Positions 33,733-40,685 of a DNA stretch of 64,000 nucleotides are shown here, one piece after another (position 1 is the first letter of the stretch; every line of letters begins with the position of its first letter). The DNA is taken from the NCBI RefSeq assembly GCF_049056525.1, contig NZ_JBHUPT010000062.1, positions 1-64,000 of the forward strand. The letters run 5' to 3'. Both the position numbers and the translations under genes were made by a program. The notes beneath the pieces are model-generated. The model saw nothing but the letters and a program-made list of their open reading frames with translations, was not told where the DNA came from and made no database searches. The DNA is from Leisingera coralii (GTDB lineage Bacteria > Pseudomonadota > Alphaproteobacteria > Rhodobacterales > Rhodobacteraceae).

Positions 33733-34701
33733 TCACGCCCGCACCGAAAGGCGCGGATCAATTGCGAAGTAGAGAAGATCGACGATCATGTTGATCGCCA
33801 CGAAGACCAGCGCGACCATCACCAGGTAGGCGGACATCACCGGAATGTCGCCAAAGCTGACAGCCTGGATGAACAGCAGGCCCATGCCCGGCCACTGGAA
33901 GACAGTCTCGGTAATGATCGCAAAGGCAATCATCGCCCCCAGCTGCAAGCCGACGATGGTGATCACCGGCATCAGGGTATTGCCAAGCGCGTGACCGAAG
34001 TTCACCGCCCGGTTGGTCAGGCCGCGGGCGCGGGCGAACCGCACGAAGTCCGAGCGCAGCACTTCCATCATCTCGGCCCGGACCAGCCGCATGATCAGCG
34101 TGACCTGGAACAGGCCCAGCATCACCGCCGGCAGGATCAGGGACTTCAGCCCGCTGACGGTCAGGAAACCGGTGCGCCACCATCCGATCTGCACCGTCTC
34201 GCCGCGTCCGAAGGACGGCAGCCAGTTCAGCCAGACCGAGAACACAAGGATCAGCAGGATGCCGGTCACGAAGGTTGGCACCGATATGCCGATCAGTGAT
34301 ATGACGTTGAGCATGTTGCTCAGCACCCCCTTGGGATGCAGCGCGGCATATATGCCCATTGGCACCCCGAGCAGCAGCGCAAAGACGGCGGCGGCCAGCA
34401 CCAGCTCCAGGGTTGCCGGCAGGCGTTCGGCGATCATTTCGGCGACCGCGCGCTTGTTCCGGTAGGAAATGCCGAATTCACCCTGCACAGCACCCGTGAC
34501 GAAGCGCGTGAATTGTACCGTGACCGGCTGGTCGAGACCAAGTTGCTCGCGCAGCTCCTGCCGGTCCTCGGCCGAGGCGTTTTCGGGCAGCATGCTGTTC
34601 ACCGGATCCCCGATGAAACGGAACATGGAAAAGGCGATCAGGGCGACAGCGAGCATCACGATGACCGATTGGATCAGCCGCTTCAGAATGAAAGCGATCA
34701 T
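33733..34701 (-). CDS. Oligopeptide-type ABC transporter permease (DppB/OppB-like)
   Basis: A 322-residue permease starting MIAFILKRLIQSVIVMLAVA. Six membrane segments are visible, with the OppB N-terminal region (FRFIGDPVNSMLPENASAED) and the EAA-type loop DFVRFARARGLTNRAVNFGH. GGAGGACC precedes the ATG; an upstream in-frame Met is less likely. It follows the binding-protein gene after an intergenic terminator-like hairpin. Confidence 0.93.
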   Translation of the reverse strand: MIAFILKRLIQSVIVMLAVALIAFSMFRFIGDPVNSMLPENASAEDRQELREQLGLDQPVTVQFTRFVTGAVQGEFGISYRNKRAVAEMIAERLPATLELVLAAAVFALLLGVPMGIYAALHPKGVLSNMLNVISLIGISVPTFVTGILLILVFSVWLNWLPSFGRGETVQIGWWRTGFLTVSGLKSLILPAVMLGLFQVTLIMRLVRAEMMEVLRSDFVRFARARGLTNRAVNFGHALGNTLMPVITIVGLQLGAMIAFAIITETVFQWPGMGLLFIQAVSFGDIPVMSAYLVMVALVFVAINMIVDLLYFAIDPRLSVRA

Positions 34702-34737
34702 TGGAGGGTCCTCCATTAGTCGGCTGTGGGCTGTGGT

Positions 34738-34776
34738 AAAAAGGCGGGCCTGCAAGCCGCAGCGTGCAAGCCCGCC
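34738..34776 (-). terminator. Terminator/attenuator between binding protein and permease genes
   Basis: On the minus strand a 12-bp stem (GGCGGGCTTGCA / TGCAGGCCCGCC, one wobble) is followed by five Ts. It lies directly downstream of the binding-protein stop, so it should make the binding protein more abundant than the membrane components. Confidence 0.65.
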
Positions 34777-34788
34777 AGGCGGGGAGGA

Positions 34789-36369
34789 TCAGTTGATCTT
34801 CGCGTACCAAAGCCGGGGTTTGTTGTCGGCGGTGATCGGCAGATCGACGCCATCGCGCACCGCCCAGGCCAGTGGCTGCTGGTGCAGCGGGATGATCGCC
34901 ACGTCATCGCGGGCAATCCTCAGCGCCTCGCTCATCATAGCGGTGCGCTTTGCAGGGTCGAGCTCGACCGCCACCTTGGAGGTCAGGGCGTCGATTTCCG
35001 GGTTGGAATAGCGGCCCGGGTTCCAGGCGCCCATCCGGTCGCTCGGCGTGTGCAGCAGCGATGACAGCACGCTGTAGCTGTCAAGCATCGGCAGCGTCGC
35101 CCAGCCCATCATGTAGATGTCCGACGACCCTGCCAGCAGCTTCTCGAAGTGCTTGGACTTGGTCTGTGCCGTCAATTTGGCCTTGACGCCGATCCGCGAC
35201 CACATGGCGGTGATCGCCTGGCAGATTTCCTCGTCATTGACATAGCGGTCATTGGGGCAATCCAGGCCGACCTCGAAGCCGTCGCCGTACCCGGCCTCCG
35301 CAAGCAATGCCTTTGCCGCGGACAGGTCAGCCGGCTTCAGGACGTCCAGCGCCTCGTCGTAGCCCGGCACCGGCGGCGCCACCAGCAGCGCTGCGTTGCG
35401 GGACATGTCGCGCATGATCTTCTTGCGGATCAGTTCCATGTCGATCGCGCGCCACAGGGCTTCGCGCACGCGGTGGTCCTGCAGCGGGTTGCTGTCCGTC
35501 AGGTTGGAATTGTGCAGTTTGTCCTTCTGGTTCATGCCCAGCATGATGGTGCGCAGCGCAGGGGCAATGATGACGGAAGCGCCATCAGAGCGGTCGATGC
35601 GCTCGATATCCTGCAGCGGCGCGGGCGTGATGAAGTCCAGTTCCCCCGACAGCAGCGCGGCAATGCGCGTCGCGTCAGAGCTGATCGGGCTGAATTCGAT
35701 GCGGGTCAGGTTGTGCTGAGGCTCATCCCACCAGCCCTCATGAACGGTCAGAACGGTGCGGGCATCGGGCTGGCGGCTTTCCAGCTTGAACGGCCCGGTG
35801 CCGTTGGAATTGGCTACGGCAAAGTTTTCCCGGCCGCTGCGCATGTCAGCCGGCATCAGGGCGTCATGCTCCGCCATCCACTCCTGATCCAGGATGAGCA
35901 TGTTGGTCAGGTAATTCAGAACAATGGGGTCGGGCCCCGCCAGCACCACGTCCACGGTATAGTCGTCAACCTTCTCGACGGCTTCCATGCCGGGGATGTT
36001 GCTTTTTACAGGCGAGCTGTCATGCGCCGCGCGTTCCAGCGAAGCGACGACGTCATCAGCCGTGAAGGCATTGCCGTTATGGAAAGTCACCCCTTCACGC
36101 AACGTGAAACGGATACGGGTTGGCTCGATGAACTCCCAGGACGTTGCAAGCGCCGGCTCGACCTCGAGATCCTGATTGTAGCGCACCAGGCCCTCGTAGA
36201 CGTGGTTGAGGAAGCCGATCGTGTTGCTTTCGGTCATCGAGTGCGGATCCATCGCCGCGATATCGGTCGAGTCCGCCATCCGCAGCGTATTGGCGCCCGC
36301 GGCCCCGGCCAGGCCAGCCGCCAATGCGCCAGCAGCGAGTCCAGCTTTGAGTCGGGATGTGAAGGTCAT
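34789..36369 (-). CDS. ABC transporter substrate-binding protein (SBP family 5, peptide/nickel type)
   Basis: A 526-residue periplasmic binding protein. The signal peptide is MTFTSRLKAGLAAGALAAGL... with cleavage after about GAAGA. The mature protein shows family-5 signatures: MDPHSMTESNTIGFLNHVYE, RFTLREGVTFHNGNAFTADD, DHRVREALWRAIDMELI and GCPND-like DCPNDRYVND. GGAGA precedes the ATG. It is the first gene of the ten-gene operon and is divergent from a GntR regulator. It would select the operon substrate, probably an amide or N-heterocycle conjugate given the amidohydrolases. Confidence 0.92.
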   Translation of the reverse strand: MTFTSRLKAGLAAGALAAGLAGAAGANTLRMADSTDIAAMDPHSMTESNTIGFLNHVYEGLVRYNQDLEVEPALATSWEFIEPTRIRFTLREGVTFHNGNAFTADDVVASLERAAHDSSPVKSNIPGMEAVEKVDDYTVDVVLAGPDPIVLNYLTNMLILDQEWMAEHDALMPADMRSGRENFAVANSNGTGPFKLESRQPDARTVLTVHEGWWDEPQHNLTRIEFSPISSDATRIAALLSGELDFITPAPLQDIERIDRSDGASVIIAPALRTIMLGMNQKDKLHNSNLTDSNPLQDHRVREALWRAIDMELIRKKIMRDMSRNAALLVAPPVPGYDEALDVLKPADLSAAKALLAEAGYGDGFEVGLDCPNDRYVNDEEICQAITAMWSRIGVKAKLTAQTKSKHFEKLLAGSSDIYMMGWATLPMLDSYSVLSSLLHTPSDRMGAWNPGRYSNPEIDALTSKVAVELDPAKRTAMMSEALRIARDDVAIIPLHQQPLAWAVRDGVDLPITADNKPRLWYAKIN

Positions 36370-36427
36370 TTCTATCTCCGTGTTGTGGATGGGAATGCCT
36401 GCTTCTTCCGGCAGTGCTAACAATCAT

Positions 36428-36484
36428 CGTATACAATGTTCGTATACGTTCAACCTTTTTATTTTCGGACAAAAAAGGTATACG
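36428..36484. promoter_or_regulatory. Three GTATAC palindromes in divergent promoter region (GntR operator candidates)
   Basis: GTATAC occurs at 36429-36434, 36442-36447 and 36478-36483, the flanks reading CGTATAC or GTATACG. The first two are 13 bases apart centre to centre and the third is 36 bases on. FCD-type GntR proteins often bind palindromes with a TATAC-like core. The region separates the divergent GntR and ABC operon, so it is the natural site for autoregulation and operon control. Confidence 0.6.
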
Positions 36485-36559
36485 TTTTCAATGGCTGATG
36501 CGATAACTGGGCAGATACCCGTGTCCCGGTGCACGGCTCCCGCTTAGAAAGGACAGGCC

Positions 36560-37288
36560 ATGAAAGCTCGAATCGGGACGGAAACGGACAGTGGCGGCGC
36601 CGATTCGGGCAGCCCCACCCGCGTTGACAGCAACCTGATCTACTCGCGCATCTTCGACGCCATCGTCGATCACAAGCTGATACCGGGGACACATCTGAAG
36701 GAAGATGAGCTCTGCGACCTGTTCGGCGTTGGCCGGACCCGTGTGCGCTCGGCGCTGTCACGGCTCGCCGCGGACCATGTCATCGAGCTGGTTGCAAACC
36801 GCGGCGCCTTTGTCGCCCGCCCATCGATCGAGGAAGCCCGCGAAGTCTTCCGCGCCCGGCGTGTCATCGAAGGGCATCTGATCCGCCGCGCTGCCGAACG
36901 GCGCGATCCGCCGATGCGGCACGCGCTCACCGAACACTTGCATGGCGAACATGCAGCCAGAGAAGCGGGAGACACGGCCCAGGTAATCCGCCGCTGCAGC
37001 CGCTATCACCAGTTGCTGGCTGATCAGGCAGACAGCCCTATCATGGCCGGTTTCGTCCGCGAACTGATTGCCCGCTCATCGCTGATTGTGGCGATCTACG
37101 AAAAATCGAAGCCGGACAACTGCGAAATTGATGAGCACCGCCTGCTGTCTGACTACGTCCTGGGCGGCCACGCCGATGAGGCCGCCGAGCTGATGGAACG
37201 GCATTTGCAGGGAATTGAAGACCGCTTGGACCTGAACCGCAAGGGCGAACCCGAAAGCGATCTGCGCCAAAGCCTCGGGTTTGGCTGA
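36560..37288 (+). CDS. GntR family transcriptional regulator (FCD-type) divergent from the ABC operon
   Basis: A 242-residue regulator. The winged helix is at residues 25-90 or so (LIYSRIFDAIVDHKLIPGTH, CDLFGVGRTRVRSALSRLAA), with the FCD domain after it (FRARRVIEGHLIRRAA, CSRYHQLLADQA, a C-terminal ERHLQGIEDRL). The metal-site His/Asp pattern is partly present. A GAAAGGA site precedes the ATG. It is expected to repress the divergent ten-gene operon in the absence of an inducer derived from the substrate. Confidence 0.9.
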   Translation: MKARIGTETDSGGADSGSPTRVDSNLIYSRIFDAIVDHKLIPGTHLKEDELCDLFGVGRTRVRSALSRLAADHVIELVANRGAFVARPSIEEAREVFRARRVIEGHLIRRAAERRDPPMRHALTEHLHGEHAAREAGDTAQVIRRCSRYHQLLADQADSPIMAGFVRELIARSSLIVAIYEKSKPDNCEIDEHRLLSDYVLGGHADEAAELMERHLQGIEDRLDLNRKGEPESDLRQSLGFG

Positions 37289-37652
37289 GCACCACGACCG
37301 GCTAAAAAGCCAACTGCCCGGAAACGCTCGGAAATGCTGGTTGCGGCGCTATCAGGGTTGCCCGGCTGCTCCAAAGTGATTTCCGGCAGCCGCCGATCCG
37401 GAGGCCGCGCCCTTTGGGAAGCCGGTGCCGGGAAGAGGCTCTTGGGGCACTGGCTGCCGGACCATTGCCACGTTCTGCCAGGCATGACGAAAACCGCGCC
37501 ATGGAAGCGGAACGGCGGTTTCAGCTGTTCCCAAAGCCCCGGGCGCCGTTCCGGCCCGGCTCCGGAGATGCAGTTTTCAAAGCGCCCTGAGCAGACTACC
37601 GGCTTCACACACCGCTTTCGGCGCTCTGGATGCCGGAGCTGTCCGGCAGCAC
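37289..37652. other. Intergenic region with no recognisable gene
   Basis: About 360 bases lie between the convergent GntR and ttcA genes. Open frames exist on both strands but none resembles a protein family, and no strong terminator was found. It could be scar sequence of the island. Confidence 0.4.
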
Positions 37653-38534
37653 TCACAAAGAAGGGATGGCAGCCTCATCGAGAGAGAGCTGATCACTTTT
37701 TTCCAAAGTGAGCCCTGCAAAGTCCCAGAGCTTCGGATCAAGCAGATGCGAGGGGCGCGCGTTCATCAACGCCCGGAACATAACTTGCCGGCGGCCGGGG
37801 CTGTTCTTCTCCCAGCCGTCAAGAATTTGCTTCACCTGCTGGCGCTGAAGCCCGTCTTGGCTGCCACACAGGTCACAGGGAATGATCGGATAGTTCATTG
37901 CCTGAGCAAACCGTTCGCAATCCTGTTCGGCAACATGAGCGAGCGGACGGTACACGAAGAGATCGCCTTCCTCATTCACCAGCTTCGGCGGCATGGTCGC
38001 AAGCCGCCCCCCGTGAAAGAGGTTCATCAGAAAAGTTTCCAGTATGTCATCGCGGTGATGGCCAAGCACAACCGCTGTGCAGCCCTCTTCCCGCGCGATG
38101 CGATAGAGATTGCCGCGGCGCAAACGGGAACACAGGGAGCAGTAGGTGCGTCCTTGCGGGACTTTGTCCATGACGACGGAATAGGTATCCTGATACTCGA
38201 TACGGTGCGGCACACCCATTTTCTCGAGAAACTCCGGCAGAACCGTTGCCGGAAAGCCAGGCTGCCCTTGGTCGAGGTTGCAGGCCAGCAGCTCCACCGG
38301 AAGCAAGCCGCGCCACTGCAGCTCGTGCAGAACGGCCAGCAGTGTGTAGCTGTCTTTGCCGCCGGAAAGGCAGACCAGCCATTTTGCGCCCCGTTCGATC
38401 ATGCCGTATTGCTCAACCGCCTCGCGCGTCTGGCGCACGATGCGCTTGCGCAGCTTGCGGAATTCCGTGGAGCCGGGCGCTCCGGCAAAGAGCGGGTGGA
38501 TGTCGTCAAGGTCAACTGTCATGGGAGAGGGCAT
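37653..38534 (-). CDS. ttcA: tRNA 2-thiocytidine biosynthesis protein TtcA
   Basis: A 293-residue ATP-dependent tRNA thiolase that makes 2-thiocytidine at position 32. The PP-loop is LSGGKDSYTLL (about residues 57-66). The Cys pairs for the iron-sulfur cluster are in CSLCSRL and CDLCGSQ. The C-terminal region DGLQRQQVKQILDGW and GRRQVMFRALMNARPSHLLD completes the family pattern. A second start 12 bases inside is possible. It lies in reverse orientation at the right end of the inserted block, next to the 3' stub of another ttcA with about 75% identity, so it may supply the function lost when the original was split. Confidence 0.93.
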   Translation of the reverse strand: MPSPMTVDLDDIHPLFAGAPGSTEFRKLRKRIVRQTREAVEQYGMIERGAKWLVCLSGGKDSYTLLAVLHELQWRGLLPVELLACNLDQGQPGFPATVLPEFLEKMGVPHRIEYQDTYSVVMDKVPQGRTYCSLCSRLRRGNLYRIAREEGCTAVVLGHHRDDILETFLMNLFHGGRLATMPPKLVNEEGDLFVYRPLAHVAEQDCERFAQAMNYPIIPCDLCGSQDGLQRQQVKQILDGWEKNSPGRRQVMFRALMNARPSHLLDPKLWDFAGLTLEKSDQLSLDEAAIPSL

Positions 38535-38736
38535 AGAGCATATCCCGCCAGGCGAAAAGAGGTCAGGATTGCCAATCGGCAACGAACTTCAGCCTGTCCC
38601 AATCTCAGTATTTGACCCGTCAAGACTTCCTGGCGAGCCCCTAAATCGTTCAGCGGGAAGGCCATTGGCCTGTTGATCTGCGCTGCTCCCCCGCCCTTGG
38701 ACCGCCGGACGCTGGATTTTCCGGCCCAGCCACGAT
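38535..38736. other. Right junction of the inserted block
   Basis: This 200-base non-coding stretch separates the start of the intact ttcA from the 3' stub of the disrupted ttcA. It probably holds the promoter of the intact ttcA and the junction with old chromosome. No repeat matching the left junction near 6135-6190 was found. Confidence 0.4.
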
Positions 38737-38940
38737 GACGGGCTGCAGCGCCAGCAGGTGAAACAGGTCCTGAACCAGCGGGAATCAAACCCGCCCGGCC
38801 GGCGCCAGATGATGTTCCGGGCGCTGATGAATGCGCGCCCGCCGCATATTCTGGCCCCGAAACTGTCTGATTTCACCGGTCTCGGGCCGAAGAATCCGGA
38901 AGCTGAGCCGGAAAATTCCGGAAATCACAAGCTGCGTTAA
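38737..38940 (+). pseudogene. 3' fragment of the disrupted ttcA gene
   Basis: The frame starts DGLQRQQVKQVLNQRESNPP and runs to a TAA at 38938-38940. Over the first 49 residues it is 37/49 identical by hand count to the C-terminus of the intact TtcA (37653-38534). It then has a short tail of its own. It is on the same strand as the N-terminal stub at 6006-6135; together they cover the two ends of one ttcA, with about 190 middle codons missing. Synonymous differences from the intact gene are many, so the copies are old relatives and not a fresh duplication. Confidence 0.85.
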
Positions 38941-39006
38941 CTCCCGGGTTAGATCAGCGCCCTAGTCTCATGCCGGAACGACTGACTGCAGACGAAGGGT
39001 CTGAGA

Positions 39007-40551
39007 ATGACAAACACGGGTTCAGGCCTCCTGGCACGGCTACGGCAAAACCTTGCCCCCGCTCTTTTCGGGCCGCCCGTGCTCGCTTTCCTGCCTGCGC
39101 TGACGCTGGCCACCTACTGGCTCGGCGGCGAGCCGGCGCTGCTGTCGGTGGCGCTTGGCCTGCCGGTGCTGATCGCCGCCGCTGGCGGTTTCAGCAAGCT
39201 GGGCGGCCGGGGCCAGCCGCGCGACAGCATCACCGGCATGCTGCTGCGCAACGGGTTCGAGCAGGAGACGGCCCGGATCTACGAGGATTGCGCCGTGTCC
39301 GATCTGCGCTCCGCCGTCTTCATCGTGGAACTCGACGACTACAAGGAGCTTGCGGACCGGCACGGCCAGGAAGCCGGCGACCGGATCATGCAGCATTGCG
39401 GCGCGCAGATCGCCTCGGCCCTGCGCCAGAACGATACCGTGGCCCGGATCGGCGACAGCCGTTTTGCCGTGTGCCTGGCCCCAACCCTGCAGCTGGACCT
39501 GGAACTGTGCATTCAGCTGGCGGGCCGGATGCAATCCGCCACGGAAGAGCCGGTGCCGCTGGACGGCACCACGGTCTACATGACCGCCTCCATCGGCTTC
39601 TGCCAGCGCAACCGGGCACCGGGAAAAACCAGCGCCGAGTGGACCGCTGCCGCCACCGCCGCCCTGGCCGAGGCGCAAAGCAACGGCCCCGGCGGGGTCC
39701 GCGCCTATTCGGCGGACATGGCAGGCCGCGGCAAGTCCCGCTCCAGCCTGCGCGAGGAAGCCGCAAGGGCACTGGAGACCGGCCAGATCCAAGCCTGGTT
39801 CCAGCCGCAGATCTGCACCGACACCGGCCGCGTTTCGGGATTCGAGGCGCTGGCACGCTGGTCGCATCCGGTGCAGGGGCTGATCCCGCCCTCCGCCTTC
39901 CTGCCCGCGCTGGAGGAGGCCGGGCTGATGGACCGGCTCAGCCAGCTGATGCTTTACAACGCCCTGGTGGCGGTCAAGGCCTGGGACGCGGCCGGCGTGC
40001 TTGTGCCCAGCGTCGGGGTGAATTTCGCCACTCAGGAGCTGCGCAACCCCGGGCTGGCCGGGCGCGTCAAATGCGAGCTGGAGCGGTTTGAGCTGCCCGC
40101 CGAGCGGCTCTGTGTCGAGATCCTGGAAACCGTGATGACCGATCAGCCCGACGATGTGGTGACCCGCAACATCTTCGCCCTCAGCGAACTGGGCTGCCAC
40201 ATCGACCTCGATGACTTCGGCACCGGCCATGCCTCCATCGCCGCGGTGCGCCGTTTCAATATCTCCCGCATCAAGATCGACCGCTCCTTTGTGATGAAGG
40301 CGGATCAGGACCCGGAACAGCAGAAACTGATCTCGGCGATCCTCACCATGGCGGAGCGGCTGGATCTGGACACCCTGGCCGAAGGGGTGGAAACCGCGGG
40401 CGAGCACGCGCTGCTGGCGCAGCTGGGCTGCGGCCATGTGCAGGGCTTCGGCATCGGCCGCCCGATGCCGTTCGACCAGACGCTGGACTGGATTACCGCC
40501 CATGAGGCCAAGCTGCAGGATACCCCCGTCATCGGCCGCCGGACCCCCTGA
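39007..40551 (+). CDS. EAL-domain cyclic-di-GMP phosphodiesterase with degenerate GGDEF domain
   Basis: A 514-residue membrane-anchored signalling protein. Two hydrophobic segments at about residues 22-62 are followed by a GGDEF-like domain whose active-site motif reads IGDSRF, so cyclase activity is very unlikely. A complete EAL domain follows: GFEALARW, NFATQEL, EILETVM, DLDDFGTGHASI, KIDRSFV and LAEGVET. The protein should hydrolyse c-di-GMP, with the GGDEF-like part perhaps sensing GTP. It is downstream of the old ttcA position and upstream of yidC. Confidence 0.92.
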   Translation: MTNTGSGLLARLRQNLAPALFGPPVLAFLPALTLATYWLGGEPALLSVALGLPVLIAAAGGFSKLGGRGQPRDSITGMLLRNGFEQETARIYEDCAVSDLRSAVFIVELDDYKELADRHGQEAGDRIMQHCGAQIASALRQNDTVARIGDSRFAVCLAPTLQLDLELCIQLAGRMQSATEEPVPLDGTTVYMTASIGFCQRNRAPGKTSAEWTAAATAALAEAQSNGPGGVRAYSADMAGRGKSRSSLREEAARALETGQIQAWFQPQICTDTGRVSGFEALARWSHPVQGLIPPSAFLPALEEAGLMDRLSQLMLYNALVAVKAWDAAGVLVPSVGVNFATQELRNPGLAGRVKCELERFELPAERLCVEILETVMTDQPDDVVTRNIFALSELGCHIDLDDFGTGHASIAAVRRFNISRIKIDRSFVMKADQDPEQQKLISAILTMAERLDLDTLAEGVETAGEHALLAQLGCGHVQGFGIGRPMPFDQTLDWITAHEAKLQDTPVIGRRTP

Positions 40552-40575
40552 CCCGCTGCATTCCTTGCAATTTAT

Positions 40576-40609
40576 GCCGCGCCGGGACGCTCTGCCGCCC
40601 CGGCGCGGC
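40576..40609 (+). terminator. Stem-loop after the EAL gene
   Basis: GCCGCGCCGGG and CCCGGCGCGGC pair perfectly over 11 bp around a 12-base loop, 24 bases after the EAL-protein stop and 76 bases before yidC. Only a weak T-containing tail follows. It probably separates the two transcription units. Confidence 0.5.
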
Positions 40610-40685
40610 CTGATTCTGCTTGACCTTTGCGGCCCACCTCTGTTGAACCCCTCCTGTCCTTCCCTATACGAGGTGGCAGTCCCCA

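Larger units (their letters stand above)
6136..38736. other. About 32.6-kb genomic island-like block splitting the native ttcA
   Basis: The block is bounded on the left by a ttcA N-terminal stub and on the right by a ttcA C-terminal stub in the same orientation. About 190 central codons of that ttcA are missing. It contains three transport/hydrolysis gene sets, four GntR regulators or two-component proteins and, at its right end, a complete diverged ttcA in reverse orientation. No integrase, transposase or flanking direct repeat was found, so the mechanism is unknown; homologous replacement or loss of the mobility genes are both possible. Exact boundaries are estimates. Confidence 0.6.

Noticed and set aside
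37153..37656. 167-codon minus-strand frame between GntR and ttcA
   Set aside because: Its 5' part overlaps the GntR gene and it has no recognisable motif or ribosome site.
6136..38736. Integrase, transposase or phage genes expected in an island
   Set aside because: Every large frame in the block was considered; none shows recombinase motifs. The island claim therefore rests on the split ttcA and not on mobility genes.
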